This document shows positions 7,543 to 17,408 of a stretch of 40,121 nt of DNA, one piece after another (the stretch's first letter is position 1; each line of letters opens with the position of its first letter). Under the pieces are notes generated by a model that was given only the letters and a program-made list of their open reading frames with translations, was not told the DNA's origin and searched no databases. Both the position numbers and the translations under genes were made by a program. Origin of the DNA: Bacteroidia bacterium (GTDB lineage: Bacteria > Bacteroidota > Bacteroidia > Flavobacteriales > Flavobacteriaceae); assembly GCA_030431695.1 (NCBI GenBank), contig JAUIIU010000022.1, forward strand, positions 1 to 40,121, written 5' to 3'.

Positions 7543-9156
7543 TTAGTTCTTGATGAACTTGTAGCTTGCCTGTCTTCCTTCCACTTCGATCTTAGCGAAG
7601 TATACACCGCTTTTCAATGATGAAACATCGATGTTGTTTTCAGAAGATATCACTGTGTTCAATACAATTTTACCCGTAACATCCACAACCGTAACGGCTG
7701 TACTTTCCAATCCGTTCAGTGAGAAATTGATAAGGTCGGTGGTTGGATTCGGATAGATATTGATCTCGTTTCCAAGGAACTCCTCAACTCCAAGGGTTTG
7801 TCCTTCTACAATGATATGCTGCGTGTTAAATGCCGGGTCATCAATAACATCAACGATTCCAGATGGCCATTTAATGATCATCTGGTCAATTTCAGTCGCT
7901 GTACCGATACCGAAATGCGTTACCAGCGAGTTCATATGGCTGAATCCCTGTCCGGATCTAACTTCGCGGATCTGCTTACCCCATGAGCCGTATAGCTCGA
8001 TGCGGGCACCAATACCGTTCAGGTTACTCTGAACACCCTGCAACCCGATCTTCACCCAGTTGTTACCTGAGTTAGCATCATTCAACCACAGGTCGCCGTT
8101 ATTCACTACGTCAAGGAATCCGTCCCCGTTGAAATCACCAATTCCACCTTCATCAAAGGGAAGGTCGATACCGGTAAAAGTAAGGTCTCCGTTGTTGATA
8201 TAAAGTTCCTTTGATAATTCAGAAAAAATATCCACGAAACCGTCGTTGTTGAAATCACCTGCCTGGTTTTCCCATGCTCCGAGGTCGCCGGCATCAATAC
8301 CGGTAGTTCCGATGATATCAGTGAAATTACCAGTTCCGTCATTCAGCATAAAGCGATTCTGAAAATCGTGGTTCACGATAAAGGCGTCGTAATCACCGTC
8401 ATTGTCGAAATCCTCGAATACGGTAGACCATGACTGTGCATTGTCTCTCATCCCGATATTCAGAGCGTTCTCGGTAAAGGTACCATTGCCATTGTTGGTA
8501 TACATGGCATTATCCCTGTTCGGGTCTCCGGGAGCGGCACCACCTCTACATTTTGTAAGGTACATATCATTGTCACCATCGTTGTCGTAATCCACCCAGA
8601 TGGCAGCGTAGTTTCCGGGTCTGTCCAGAGTTACGATGAGGGTCTGGTCCAGTGTCAGGTTACCGGAACCATCATTGCGGTACGGATGACTTAAGTCGAT
8701 ATCATGACATACGAAACTGTCCAGGTCACCATCGTTGTCAATGTCCTGAAATGTCGATCTCTGCGAGAAGATAAATTCCGGGAAAGTTGTTTCGGTATAG
8801 GCTGTTCCGTTCGCATTTGCATACAGGAAGGAAACACGGGAACCATTTCCAAGTACCAGGTCGTTGTACCCGTTTCCGTCAATATCTCCGGCCGCAACAC
8901 TCCAGTCCGGAACGTTTTGGATAGAAATAGGGTAGAATACAGAGTTAAATGTTCCGTCTCCTACCTGGTAGTCTATACCCACACCATTGGCGGACACCCG
9001 GACGTAATCATCCATCCAGTCTCCGTTCATATCGACTGCGGTTTCTGAATTATCCGGATAATTTCCTAAAAGGCCACCCTGGTTGGTAAAGGTCACTTGT
9101 GCATATGACATGGCGCCCATAAGTAAAGCGATGCCATAAAGTAATGTGTTTTTCAT
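7543..9156 (-). CDS. Secreted FG-GAP/CRTAC1-like repeat protein with ASPIC/UnbV domain and T9SS sorting domain
   Basis: 537 residues, exported. The signal peptide is 1-19 (ends AMSYAQ). Seven Asp-rich Ca-binding-like repeats follow (DMNGDWMDD, DIDGNGYND, DIDNDGDLD, DYDNDGDND, DFDNDGDYD, DFNNDGFVD, DFNGDGFLD, at about 42, 91, 138, 189, 249, 301 and 341), which predict a beta propeller. Residues 365-452 resemble the ASPIC/UnbV domain (GIGARIEL, IKWPSG). The last ~75 residues are a type-A T9SS sorting domain (IYPNPTTD, then GVYFAKIEVEG and a final KFIKN). It is therefore a likely cell-surface or released protein sorted by the PorV/PorU machinery. The ligand is unknown; adhesion or polymer binding is possible. 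Confidence 0.92.
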   Translation of the reverse strand: MKNTLLYGIALLMGAMSYAQVTFTNQGGLLGNYPDNSETAVDMNGDWMDDYVRVSANGVGIDYQVGDGTFNSVFYPISIQNVPDWSVAAGDIDGNGYNDLVLGNGSRVSFLYANANGTAYTETTFPEFIFSQRSTFQDIDNDGDLDSFVCHDIDLSHPYRNDGSGNLTLDQTLIVTLDRPGNYAAIWVDYDNDGDNDMYLTKCRGGAAPGDPNRDNAMYTNNGNGTFTENALNIGMRDNAQSWSTVFEDFDNDGDYDAFIVNHDFQNRFMLNDGTGNFTDIIGTTGIDAGDLGAWENQAGDFNNDGFVDIFSELSKELYINNGDLTFTGIDLPFDEGGIGDFNGDGFLDVVNNGDLWLNDANSGNNWVKIGLQGVQSNLNGIGARIELYGSWGKQIREVRSGQGFSHMNSLVTHFGIGTATEIDQMIIKWPSGIVDVIDDPAFNTQHIIVEGQTLGVEEFLGNEINIYPNPTTDLINFSLNGLESTAVTVVDVTGKIVLNTVISSENNIDVSSLKSGVYFAKIEVEGRQASYKFIKN

Positions 9157-9226
9157 GGGTTGAATTTTTTAATAGCGTTAAAAATAGTACAAAAATCTGT
9201 GAAAATCAGCACGATTATCTCAAAAG

Positions 9227-9991
9227 TTAGCCCTCTTTAAGCTGAACTTCTCGTATTTTCTTAAAAAGATCGGAAGAATACACAAAATCGGTAACGTCTT
9301 TATTATTAGACTTGAATATGTCCAAATTGCTTCCTTCCCATACAAGGTGGCCGTTTTTCAGAAGAACAATACTCTCACCGATTTCCATCACCGAGTTCAT
9401 ATCGTGGGAAACGACCACAGTTGTGATATTATTTTCTTTTGTGATCTCCTGGATGAGGTTGTCTATTACAGTGGCCGTATTCGGGTCAAGTCCGGAATTC
9501 GGTTCATCACAGAACAAATAGTGTGGTTTGTTCACAATGGCCCTGGCGATAGAGACGCGTTTCTGCATCCCACCGGAGATCTCAGCCGGATATTTTTTAT
9601 TGACATTCTCCAGGTTTACACGCGCAAGTACCTCGTTAACCCTGTCGAGCATTTCAGAGCGCTTCCTGTTGGTGAACATTCGCAACGGGAACATAACGTT
9701 TTCCTCTATCGTCATGGAATCAAATAACGCCCCTCCCTGGAACAGCATACCGATGTCTTCTCGAAGCCTGCGCTTCTCATCATCGTCCATGTCCTGTATG
9801 GCCTTATCGCCGTAAAAGATCTTTCCCTCTTCCGGCTGAAACAACCCGAGGAGACATTTCAGCATAACAGTTTTACCGCTACCACTGGCACCGATGATGA
9901 GGTTTGTACGACCCTTTTCAAAGACCGTGGAGATGCCCTTGAGCACTTCGTGTTCACCAAAACTCTTATGTATGTTCTCTACGCGTATCAT
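9227..9991 (-). CDS. ABC transporter ATP-binding protein, MlaF-like
   Basis: 254-residue ABC ATPase. Walker A GASGSGKT is at 34-41, the Q-loop at FQGG (84-87), the signature SGGMQKR at 139-145 (the Mla-type variant of LSGGQ), Walker B YLFCDEP at 158-164 and the switch His in VVSHDM. The family drives phospholipid movement between the inner and outer membranes. Its ATG overlaps the stop codon of the permease gene by one base (TAATG), so the two are co-translated. No MlaD-like substrate-binding gene is adjacent; in flavobacteria it is typically elsewhere. Confidence 0.92.
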   Translation of the reverse strand: MIRVENIHKSFGEHEVLKGISTVFEKGRTNLIIGASGSGKTVMLKCLLGLFQPEEGKIFYGDKAIQDMDDDEKRRLREDIGMLFQGGALFDSMTIEENVMFPLRMFTNRKRSEMLDRVNEVLARVNLENVNKKYPAEISGGMQKRVSIARAIVNKPHYLFCDEPNSGLDPNTATVIDNLIQEITKENNITTVVVSHDMNSVMEIGESIVLLKNGHLVWEGSNLDIFKSNNKDVTDFVYSSDLFKKIREVQLKEG

Positions 9992-10737
9992 TAGCTGAGC
10001 AGTAACGAAGTTATGATATAATTTGTTAGGATGATGAGTACACTGGTCCAGACGAATGAATTCGTACTTGCCTTACCCACTTCCAGCGCGCCACCTTTCA
10101 TGAAATAGCCTTGCCATGATGGCACGGTGGCCAGGATAAAAGCGAATACGAAAGTTTTTATAAAGGCATAGGTGAGGTGAAAGGGATCAAAGGAATCCTG
10201 CAAACCTGTAATGAATTCACCCGGAGACGTAAAACCACCGTAGACTCCCGCCAGAAATCCGCCAAAAATACCGAGAAACATCGATAAGGCGATCAGGAAC
10301 GGAAAAAGCATGAGTGCCACTACTTTTGGAAATACCAGGTAGTTCAGTGAGTTGATCCCCATGACATCCAGTGCGTCGATCTGTTCAGTAACACGCATCG
10401 ATCCGATACTCGATGTAATAAAGGATCCCATCTTACCCGCCATTATGATGGAGATGAAGGTAGGGGCAAATTCAAGTATCATGGACTGCCGTGTAGCAAA
10501 ACCGATCAGGGATTTAGGGATCAGCGGATTTTCGAGATTGAGAGCCGTTTGGATGGCAATTACTCCACCTACAAAGAAGGAGATGAAGGAAACAATTCCC
10601 AATGAGCCTATGATAAGGTCGTCGATCTCCTTAAAAATGAGTTCCCGAAGCACAGACCCCTTCGTGAATCCACTGAAAACCCTCCTTAACATGAGGAAGT
10701 AGGACCCAACATCCTTGAGCGCTCTAATTACTAACAT
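9991..10737 (-). CDS. ABC transporter permease, MlaE family
   Basis: 248-residue MlaE/DUF140-type permease with about five hydrophobic segments. The conserved core lies around FISFFVGGVIAIQTALN and LEFAPTFISIIMAGKMGSFI, followed by MRVTEQIDALDVMGINSLNYLV, which is the diagnostic region of this family. With the overlapping ATPase gene it forms the inner-membrane part of an Mla-type lipid transport system that maintains outer-membrane asymmetry. The protein starts 60 bases downstream of the alkaline phosphatase stop on the same strand. Confidence 0.93.
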   Translation of the reverse strand: MLVIRALKDVGSYFLMLRRVFSGFTKGSVLRELIFKEIDDLIIGSLGIVSFISFFVGGVIAIQTALNLENPLIPKSLIGFATRQSMILEFAPTFISIIMAGKMGSFITSSIGSMRVTEQIDALDVMGINSLNYLVFPKVVALMLFPFLIALSMFLGIFGGFLAGVYGGFTSPGEFITGLQDSFDPFHLTYAFIKTFVFAFILATVPSWQGYFMKGGALEVGKASTNSFVWTSVLIILTNYIITSLLLS

Positions 10738-10797
10738 AGTACGCTAAAGTAACAAAATAAACCGATGGTGTCGTGCTGCGAACTAATACCGGAAACG

Positions 10798-11868
10798 CTA
10801 TTTCTTACCCAATAATTCCATCATCTTGTGAAATATCTCCGAATTCTCGTAGATACCCCTGAACATTTCCGATCCCGGTCCATGTGCAAAAACTGGGATC
10901 AGCGTGGCAGAATGCCCTCCTGTTGAAAAGGTCGGTTGGATTTTAAAGTAATTATCTCCGGCAGCGGATAGGGTGAATCCCCCTGTCTCGTGGTCTGCCG
11001 TTACGATCACCAGTGTCTCCCCGTTAGTTTCGGCAAAATCCAGTGCCACACCAATGGTCTTATCAAAGTCCAGCTGTTCACTTATCAGATAATCGGCATT
11101 GTTGTCGTGTCCGCCCCAATCGATCTGTGATCCTTCAACCATGAGAAAAAATCCATCCTCATCCTTAGAGAGATAGTCCAGGGCAAGTTTGGTGCTGTTT
11201 GGAAGGAAATCACCGCGGCCGTCGATCATTTTTGGCATCCCGTCCTCGGCGAGAATGATGAGTTGTTTTTTTTCTGAAACCTTTTCAGGAAGTGAGTCCG
11301 TATGAATCTCAAAGCCTTTTGCTCTCATAGCTTCATAAAGATTCTTGCCGTCGGTACGCTGGGTAAAGAATTTTTCTCCTCCGCCAGCGACGAAGTCCAG
11401 TTCACTTTCCACCAATTGCTCCGCTATCATTTTATAGATTCTCCTGGATTTAACATGCGCATAGAATGCTGCAGGTGTGGCGTGTACCACCGAAGAAGTT
11501 GCGATCACACCACTTGCGTAACCACTTTCCGAAAGGATCTCGACTATAGTTGGAACAGGCTTGTTCTTGTTGCTGAACCCAACTGCACCATTATAGGTCT
11601 TTACACCGCTGGCAAAAGCCGTTGCTCCCGCCGCCGAATCGGTAACGGGTTGGGCGGATGAGCTGGTTCGGATAAGTCCGATATTATTGAATCTGGCAAA
11701 ATTTGAATCACCTTCTCCAAAATAAAAGCTGGAGGAAACCTGGCTGAGTCCCATGCCGTCACCGATCAGCAATATTATATTCTTGGGTTTTTGAACGTTC
11801 GAATTAACCGGACTTTGTGCCCAGGCAGTCATTGAAAGGCCCAGAAGCAGGGTCAGAAGATATTTCAT
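10798..11868 (-). CDS. Secreted alkaline phosphatase (PhoA-type fold)
   Basis: 356 residues with a signal peptide (1-17, ending AWAQ). Metal-site motifs of the alkaline phosphatase family are all present: IGDGMG (35-40, Asp37), the nucleophile in VTDSAAGATA (Ser78), a His129-Thr132 pair, IDWGGHDN (Asp250, His254), TADHETGGF (Asp292, His293) and the late GGHSAT (His319). It hydrolyses phosphomonoesters in the periplasm. It is compact compared with E. coli PhoA (about 470 residues), lacking much of the crown insertions. There is no T9SS sorting domain. TATTTTTA at 11890-11897 (minus strand), close to the -7 consensus, lies just upstream. I see no recognisable PHO operator. Confidence 0.93.
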   Translation of the reverse strand: MKYLLTLLLGLSMTAWAQSPVNSNVQKPKNIILLIGDGMGLSQVSSSFYFGEGDSNFARFNNIGLIRTSSSAQPVTDSAAGATAFASGVKTYNGAVGFSNKNKPVPTIVEILSESGYASGVIATSSVVHATPAAFYAHVKSRRIYKMIAEQLVESELDFVAGGGEKFFTQRTDGKNLYEAMRAKGFEIHTDSLPEKVSEKKQLIILAEDGMPKMIDGRGDFLPNSTKLALDYLSKDEDGFFLMVEGSQIDWGGHDNNADYLISEQLDFDKTIGVALDFAETNGETLVIVTADHETGGFTLSAAGDNYFKIQPTFSTGGHSATLIPVFAHGPGSEMFRGIYENSEIFHKMMELLGKK

Positions 11869-11936
11869 AATGTTTATTTTTTCAGTCTAAAAATAGAAAG
11901 TTTCACTTCGATTTTCGTTAAGGCGAAGTTATTAAT

Positions 11937-12776
11937 TCAGAATAGTTTTTTACAAATATTTTTCCATCGGAAGTTGCGAATGAATTTTCCTTCATCCGTT
12001 GTCACCAAATATGCTGACCTGTCCATCAAAAAACCTGCCATACAATTGAAAAAATACCCGGGATCCCTTTTTTTGACAGCCAGTTTGAACGCTGCGACGG
12101 AAGTTAAGACCATTCCATATCTCATTCTTCTGAAGGCAGCTCCCTGCATTCTTCCGGCAACTGCCGCATACCCTGCACCCGTTGGTTTTAGGTGTCTCAC
12201 CTCCATGCCGATGTCCGTACGAAGCTCCCAGCCGTGGAATCGGGCCAGCAGTTCGTCTATGGTATCCCAGCCCATGGCATTCTTCAATCCGCCGATCTGC
12301 TCAAAGCATTGCTTTCTGTATGCTTTCAACGCCCCACGGATATGATCGGTATTTGTTAGGCTTTCACGCACCCAACTGTCTTTTCGAAGTACGGTACAAA
12401 ACCCTCCTGCCATTCCCACAGTGTCAGAACTTTCGAAAAGATGTTTTAATTTTTGAAGGTAATCCGGTGGAAACTCGAGATCTGCGTCGAATTTACAGAT
12501 CACGTCGTAATCGTCGTCTAATTCTGAAAACCCCCGGTAAAATGCTTCGATAACTTTCGAACCCGGCAGGTGATCGGGTGTGGAAGTATTGCTAACCCCC
12601 CGGATGAATTCGTAACTGTCTGTGAATTCGCGTAGCACATCTTCAGTTCGGTCTGTTGAATTGTCATTCACCACAACGATCCTTGCGGGAAGCAATGTTT
12701 GATTTGCCAACGATTTCAAAGTAATTGCGAGGTGCGCCTCTTCGTTGTGTGCTGGTATGACGATATAGAATCTCAC
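11937..12776 (-). CDS. Glycosyltransferase family 2
   Basis: 279-residue GT2 (GT-A fold). The N-terminal PAHNEE motif (8-13), VVNDNSTDRT (36-44) and the metal/nucleotide site FDADLEF (96-102) are typical. The rest is polar and without clear membrane segments, so it is probably a peripheral enzyme. The acceptor cannot be read. The start is GTG, sharing four bases with the methyltransferase stop (GTGA). It is the last gene of an overlapping three-gene set (KAS III-like, methyltransferase, GT2), which suggests a glycosylation step on a lipid or acyl product, but that is inference. Confidence 0.9.
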   Translation of the reverse strand: MRFYIVIPAHNEEAHLAITLKSLANQTLLPARIVVVNDNSTDRTEDVLREFTDSYEFIRGVSNTSTPDHLPGSKVIEAFYRGFSELDDDYDVICKFDADLEFPPDYLQKLKHLFESSDTVGMAGGFCTVLRKDSWVRESLTNTDHIRGALKAYRKQCFEQIGGLKNAMGWDTIDELLARFHGWELRTDIGMEVRHLKPTGAGYAAVAGRMQGAAFRRMRYGMVLTSVAAFKLAVKKRDPGYFFNCMAGFLMDRSAYLVTTDEGKFIRNFRWKNICKKLF

Positions 12777-13297
12777 TTCGATCGTTCTGCGTAAACCAGG
12801 TAATATCTGGGGGTGAAGCGGCGTAAAATAGGGCGAATACCAACCTTTCTGACTGGGTTAGTGAATTTTTCACGTTTCCTGACCCTCCAACCTGCTTTTT
12901 CCAACAGCCAGTCGAACTGCCAGTCCTCAAATTCGTGGTAATGCCTGTCCCAGTCATCGGTCTTGCTCCTGTAAGCGGAAGCGAACCATAATTTCAATGG
13001 TACCGAAGCAACCAATTTACGGGCCTGAATATCATTTAAGACGTTAAAGGGTGATACCATATGCTCAAAGATCTCGAAGGCTGTAACCACGTCGAAATCG
13101 TCTGTCTTCACGGCGGTGGTGTCCAGGTCAAGGTCTTCTCCCTGTGTATTTGTGACATGGAAATCGTTCTTCCGAAGCAATTCCGATAGGGGATTACTGA
13201 CTCCCAGATCGAGGATTCGTTCATCCTTCGTCACAAATTGTTCAAGAAATTTTAGGGTGTGTTTATATCTTTTCTTCGGAATCTTGCCTTCGTACAT
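12773..13297 (-). CDS. Class I SAM-dependent methyltransferase
   Basis: 174 residues, small. The SAM-binding motif I is ILDLGVSNP (about 28-36), followed by an acidic strand end (GEDLDLD) and the post-motif FDVVTAFEIFEHM, typical of class I methyltransferases. The ATG at 13297 overlaps the KAS III-like stop by one base (TGATG); I prefer it to the TTG three bases further upstream. It overlaps the GT2 start by four bases at the other end, so the trio is strictly coupled. The substrate is unknown; the context suggests a modification of a lipid or secondary metabolite. Confidence 0.87.
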   Translation of the reverse strand: MYEGKIPKKRYKHTLKFLEQFVTKDERILDLGVSNPLSELLRKNDFHVTNTQGEDLDLDTTAVKTDDFDVVTAFEIFEHMVSPFNVLNDIQARKLVASVPLKLWFASAYRSKTDDWDRHYHEFEDWQFDWLLEKAGWRVRKREKFTNPVRKVGIRPILRRFTPRYYLVYAERSK

Positions 13298-14358
13298 CAA
13301 ATTCTGTAAACAATTGCATTAATATTCATGCCTGCTCCAACACTGGCGAATATTACTACATCGCCTTCCGAGATCTCATGATCATCGAGAGCCTTTCTTT
13401 TCACAAGATCGTAGAGAGTAGGAACAGTGGCAACGCTTGAATTCCCAAGGTTGTTTATGCTCATGGGCATAACATCTTCCGGGGCCTCCATTCGGTACAA
13501 TCGGTAGAACCTTTTAATGATCGCTTCGTCCATCTTTTCATTTGCCTGGTGAATGAATACTTTTTTTACTTCGGAAATATCACATCCGCTTTCATCCAGG
13601 CATTCTTTCATAGCACCGGGAACATTTGAAATCGCAAATTCGTAGATCTTTCTTCCGTACATTTTAATGTATCGGCGTGCGTCCGTCAGTTCCTGGTTAT
13701 TACTTTCACCGAAGTAGATGAAATGCGCCTCATCGTAACTGTGTGTCACGGACAGATGGGATAAAATACCACCTTCCTTGTCGTCGGTTTCCTGGACAAC
13801 GGTCGCTCCGGCGCCATCGCTATAGATCATCGAATCCCTGTCGTGCTGGTCGATAACCCGCGAAAGTGTTTCAGCACCGATGACCAGGCAGTTCCTGGCC
13901 ATTCCGGATTTGATAAACGCGTGTGCCTGGATCACCCCTTCGATCCAACCCGGGCAACCGAAAAGAATGTCGTATGCCACGCAACGCGGATTTCGGATCT
14001 TCAGTAAATGTTTAACTCGGGAGGCGATACTCGGGACCGTGTCACTCTGATGTGTTCCGTGCTTGACATCGCCGTAGTTGTGTGCAACAATGATATAATC
14101 CAGATCTTCCTTATCCAGAGCTGCATCCTTCAGCGCCTTTTTCGCGGCACGCATCGCGATATCAGAGGTTGTTTTGTCATTCGAGATGTATCGCCTTTCT
14201 GAAATACCCGTAATGGCTTTGAATTTCTCGATGATCACTGTATTCTCGTGCCCGAAGACAGTACCGTCCTCGTTGTAAAATGTATGTTGTTCGAATTGAT
14301 CATTAGGGGCTACACTCTTCGGAATATAGCTTCCCACTCCAGTTATCCTCGTGCTCAT
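13297..14358 (-). CDS. 3-oxoacyl-ACP synthase III (FabH)-like condensing enzyme
   Basis: 353 residues from the ATG at 14358, which opens the KAS fold with MSTRITGVGSYIPKS. A TTG nine codons upstream is less likely. The catalytic triad of KAS III enzymes is visible: Cys135 in ILFGCPGW, His270 in VFIHQAN and Asn306 in NNLGNSS; the C-terminal glycine loop ASVGAGMN is also present. It is longer than housekeeping FabH (about 317 residues), with extra sequence around 20-50, so it is more likely a specialised Claisen condensing enzyme (FabH/OleA-like) than the fatty acid initiator. Context with an overlapping methyltransferase and GT2 points to a dedicated lipid or acyl-derived product. Confidence 0.9.
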   Translation of the reverse strand: MSTRITGVGSYIPKSVAPNDQFEQHTFYNEDGTVFGHENTVIIEKFKAITGISERRYISNDKTTSDIAMRAAKKALKDAALDKEDLDYIIVAHNYGDVKHGTHQSDTVPSIASRVKHLLKIRNPRCVAYDILFGCPGWIEGVIQAHAFIKSGMARNCLVIGAETLSRVIDQHDRDSMIYSDGAGATVVQETDDKEGGILSHLSVTHSYDEAHFIYFGESNNQELTDARRYIKMYGRKIYEFAISNVPGAMKECLDESGCDISEVKKVFIHQANEKMDEAIIKRFYRLYRMEAPEDVMPMSINNLGNSSVATVPTLYDLVKRKALDDHEISEGDVVIFASVGAGMNINAIVYRI

Positions 14359-14432
14359 ATCTTTATTTTTATTAAAAATAGGCAAAACAGTTTACGAAAC
14401 CACAAGATTCCGCGGAAAAACCTGTAATAGGC

Positions 14433-17282
14433 CTAACTCTCCATGTACATTTCGATAGGCGCACATGTGCATACCAGGTTTCTGTCCCCGAAGGCTTCAT
14501 CCACCCTGCGAACCATTGGCCAGAATTTGTTTTCCGCTATATGATCCAGTGGATAGGCCGCTGTTTTTCGGCTATAGGGAAATTCCCAGTTGTCCGCCGT
14601 CACCATGGCAAGAGTATGTGGTGCATTTTTGAGAAGGTTGTGTTCATCATCCTTATCTACGGATTCGATCTCCTTGTGAATGGAGATCATCGCATCACAG
14701 AATCGATCCAACTCTTCCCTGCTCTCACTTTCCGTGGGTTCGATCATCATGGTACCCGCCACCGGGAAGGAAACGGTAGGCGCGTGGAATCCATAGTCCA
14801 TTAATCGCTTGGCGATATCTACTACTTCAATTCCCTTTTCGCGATAAGGACGGCAATCTATGATCATTTCGTGTGCAGCCCGACCCATTTCACCGGTATA
14901 CAGCACTTCAAAATGTCCGTGAAGGCGTTCCTTGATATAATTCGCATTAAGGATGGCGTATTCTGTCGATTTGCGCAAGCCGCGCTCACCAAGCATACAG
15001 ATATATCCATACGATATGATACAGGCCAGGGCACTTCCCCATGGCGCCGCTGAAATGGCTGTTATCGCCTGGTCACCACCCGTTGGAATCACCGGGTTTG
15101 TTGGGAGGAAAGGCACAAGTTGTTCTGCCACACAGATAGGGCCAACTCCCGGTCCGCCTCCTCCGTGCGGAATAGCAAAGGTCTTGTGAAGGTTCAAATG
15201 GCAAACATCCGCCCCAATAGCGCCAGGATGGGTAATAGCCACCTGGGCGTTCATATTGGCACCATCCATATAAACCTGTCCGCCATACTGATGAATGACC
15301 TTGGTGATCTCTTTGATGGCTTTTTCGTATACCCCATGTGTCGAAGGGTAAGTTACCATAAGAGCAGCCAGGTTGTCGGCGTGTTCTTCGGCTTTGGCCC
15401 TGAGATCATCCAAATCGATATTACCTTCTTCGGTGGCCTTTGTAACAACTACTTTCATCCCAGCCATCACCGCACTGGCAGGATTGGTGCCGTGTGCCGA
15501 TGATGGGATAAGGCAAATATCCCTGTGCCCTTCACCTCTTGACTCGTGATAGGCACGGATGACCATCAACCCACTGTACTCTCCCTGCGCCCCGGAATTA
15601 GGTTGAAGAGAGGTTCCGGCAAATCCCGTGATCTCGGTAAGCTGCGCCTCAAGTTTTTTCAGCATGAGTTGGTATCCTTCGGCTTGCTCAAGCGGCACAA
15701 AGGGATGGATGTTGCCCCATCGTGCGTCACTTAACGGAAGCATTTCCGCGGCTGCATTGAGCTTCATTGTACAGGAACCCAGTGAGATCATAGAGTGATT
15801 CAACGAGAGGTCGCGACGCTCAAGTTTTTTAATATACCTCATGAGCTCGGTCTCACTGTGATAGGTATTGAATACTTCGTGCTCCATGAAGGTAGTGCTT
15901 CTGGCTACTTCCGCAGGAAAAGTTTCACCCTGCAACATCGTATCATACTGCACAGCCTCTTTACCACTGGCATCGGCAAAGATGCCAAGCAACTTATTCA
16001 CCTCGTACAGCGAGGTGGTCTCGTTTACCGAAATTTGTATGGTTTCTGAATCGGGGTAATAAAAATTGACCTTTCTGCTTTCGGCTACCGGTCTCACTTT
16101 TTCAGGGTTGGCCACAACAGAGATAGTGTCGAAATAATGCTCGTTTTTTTGCTCAAACCCCATTTGCTCAAGCCCATGGGCCAGGGTGTAGGCAGCATCA
16201 TGGACCTTGTTGGCAATATATCTCAATCCGTTCGGACCGTGATATACTGCGTACATTCCCGCCATAACGGCAAGCAGTACCTGGGCTGTACATATATTTG
16301 AGGTTGCCTTATCTCTTTTTATGTGCTGTTCTCTTGTTTGAAGCGCCATGCGCAGCGCCCTGTTTCCATCCAGGTCCTTGGTGACTCCAATGATCCTGCC
16401 CGGAATGTGACGTTTAAATTCTTCCCTGGTTGCAAAATAGGCAGCGTGAGGTCCGCCATACCCAAGGGGGATCCCAAAACGCTGTGTCGTGCCAACCACG
16501 GCATCCGCGCCCATGCTTCCCGGGCATTTTAGTTTTACAAGACTGAGGATATCAGCAGCAACGGCCACCTTGATTCCAGCTGCCCTGGCATTTTCGATGA
16601 AACCCGTATAGTCGTAAACTTTACCGGATGTGCCGGGGTACTGAAGCAGGGCCCCGAAAAATTCCGAAGAAAAATCGAAAGTCCTGTGATCACCGATCAC
16701 CAGTTCGATTCCGATAGGATTAGACCTGGTCTTAAGCAACGAGAGGGTTTGAGGTAGAATTTCTTCAGAAACAAAGAATTTAACCACATTGTTCTTCTTC
16801 TGGTCCCGATCACGTACTGCGAAGAGCAGTGTCATGGCCTCGGCAGCCGCGGTGGCCTCATCAAGCAGGGAGGCATTTGCGATCTCCATCCCGGTCAGGT
16901 CGGAAACCATGGTCTGGAAATTTAGCAGAGCTTCCAGTCGACCCTGGGCAATTTCTGCCTGGTAAGGGGTGTATGCGGTATACCAGCCCGGATTCTCGAG
17001 TATGTTTCGCTGGATCACCGCAGGCAAATAGGCCTCGTTATAGCCAAGCCCGATATAAGTATCGAACACCCTGTTCTTCTTTGCCAGCTTGTTGATATGT
17101 TCGAGGTATTCCTGTTCGCTCATTGCTTCATCAAGTTCAAGTGGCTTGTCGAGCAAGATCTCGTTAGGGACAGTCTCGTATATAAGTTGTTCCATGCTCT
17201 CAACACCGATAGCTTCAAGCATTTTGGGTAGGTCGTTCTTACGTGGGCCTATGTGTCTTCTGGCGAATGAATCCGTTTTCAT
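14433..17282 (-). CDS. gcvP: Glycine dehydrogenase (decarboxylating), P-protein of the glycine cleavage system
   Basis: 949 residues from the ATG at 17282, the length of single-chain P-proteins (both halves fused). The start [14 protein letters not shown] is the family N-terminus, and the upstream TTG at 17306 overlaps the putative promoter box. It is a PLP enzyme: the cofactor lysine lies in [18 protein letters not shown] in the C-terminal half, and the N-terminal half is the catalytically silent homologous domain. It decarboxylates glycine and passes the aminomethyl group to the lipoyl H-protein (GcvH). The GcvT and GcvH genes are not in the window. No glycine riboswitch is visible in the short leader. 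Confidence 0.97.
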   Translation of the reverse strand: MKTDSFARRHIGPRKNDLPKMLEAIGVESMEQLIYETVPNEILLDKPLELDEAMSEQEYLEHINKLAKKNRVFDTYIGLGYNEAYLPAVIQRNILENPGWYTAYTPYQAEIAQGRLEALLNFQTMVSDLTGMEIANASLLDEATAAAEAMTLLFAVRDRDQKKNNVVKFFVSEEILPQTLSLLKTRSNPIGIELVIGDHRTFDFSSEFFGALLQYPGTSGKVYDYTGFIENARAAGIKVAVAADILSLVKLKCPGSMGADAVVGTTQRFGIPLGYGGPHAAYFATREEFKRHIPGRIIGVTKDLDGNRALRMALQTREQHIKRDKATSNICTAQVLLAVMAGMYAVYHGPNGLRYIANKVHDAAYTLAHGLEQMGFEQKNEHYFDTISVVANPEKVRPVAESRKVNFYYPDSETIQISVNETTSLYEVNKLLGIFADASGKEAVQYDTMLQGETFPAEVARSTTFMEHEVFNTYHSETELMRYIKKLERRDLSLNHSMISLGSCTMKLNAAAEMLPLSDARWGNIHPFVPLEQAEGYQLMLKKLEAQLTEITGFAGTSLQPNSGAQGEYSGLMVIRAYHESRGEGHRDICLIPSSAHGTNPASAVMAGMKVVVTKATEEGNIDLDDLRAKAEEHADNLAALMVTYPSTHGVYEKAIKEITKVIHQYGGQVYMDGANMNAQVAITHPGAIGADVCHLNLHKTFAIPHGGGGPGVGPICVAEQLVPFLPTNPVIPTGGDQAITAISAAPWGSALACIISYGYICMLGERGLRKSTEYAILNANYIKERLHGHFEVLYTGEMGRAAHEMIIDCRPYREKGIEVVDIAKRLMDYGFHAPTVSFPVAGTMMIEPTESESREELDRFCDAMISIHKEIESVDKDDEHNLLKNAPHTLAMVTADNWEFPYSRKTAAYPLDHIAENKFWPMVRRVDEAFGDRNLVCTCAPIEMYMES

Positions 17283-17303
17283 TAATTGCGAATTAAGATT
17301 CAG

Positions 17304-17311
17304 CAAAATTA
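17304..17311 (-). promoter_or_regulatory. Putative -7 promoter box for gcvP
   Basis: On the minus strand TAATTTTG matches TAnnTTTG, 21 bases before the gcvP ATG at 17282. It overlaps the alternative TTG start, which supports the shorter protein. Confidence 0.45.
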
Positions 17312-17396
17312 CGATTTTAACCTCTAAAACTTACCTTAAAAGTATAGCTGTAGATAACTATTTTTCCACCAAAGACATGAGTTACTAACATTTGGC

Positions 17397-17404
17397 TATT
17401 TTTG
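17397..17404 (+). promoter_or_regulatory. Putative -7 box giving a near-leaderless transcript
   Basis: TATTTTTG (TAnnTTTG) ends only four bases before the ATG at 17409. If it is used, transcription would start at or almost at the start codon. No convincing -33 TTG is at the usual distance. Confidence 0.35.
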
Positions 17405-17408
17405 CTTC

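Noticed and set aside
8000-9100. Repeated DNA in the secreted FG-GAP gene as a mobile or recombination repeat
   Set aside because: The similarity comes from the Asp-rich protein repeats of a beta propeller; DNA copies are diverged and in frame.
14359-14385. Upstream TTG start for the KAS III-like gene
   Set aside because: The extra residues (MPIFNKNKD) are not family-like; the KAS fold begins at the ATG at 14358.
14409-14418. TTCCGCGGAA palindrome after gcvP as a terminator
   Set aside because: The stem is only five base pairs with no loop and no T-run in a useful position.
17283-17408. Glycine riboswitch in the gcvP leader
   Set aside because: The gap is only 126 bases and shared with the divergent gene; with the putative -7 box at 17304-17311 the leader would be about 20 bases, and no aptamer-like pairing was seen.
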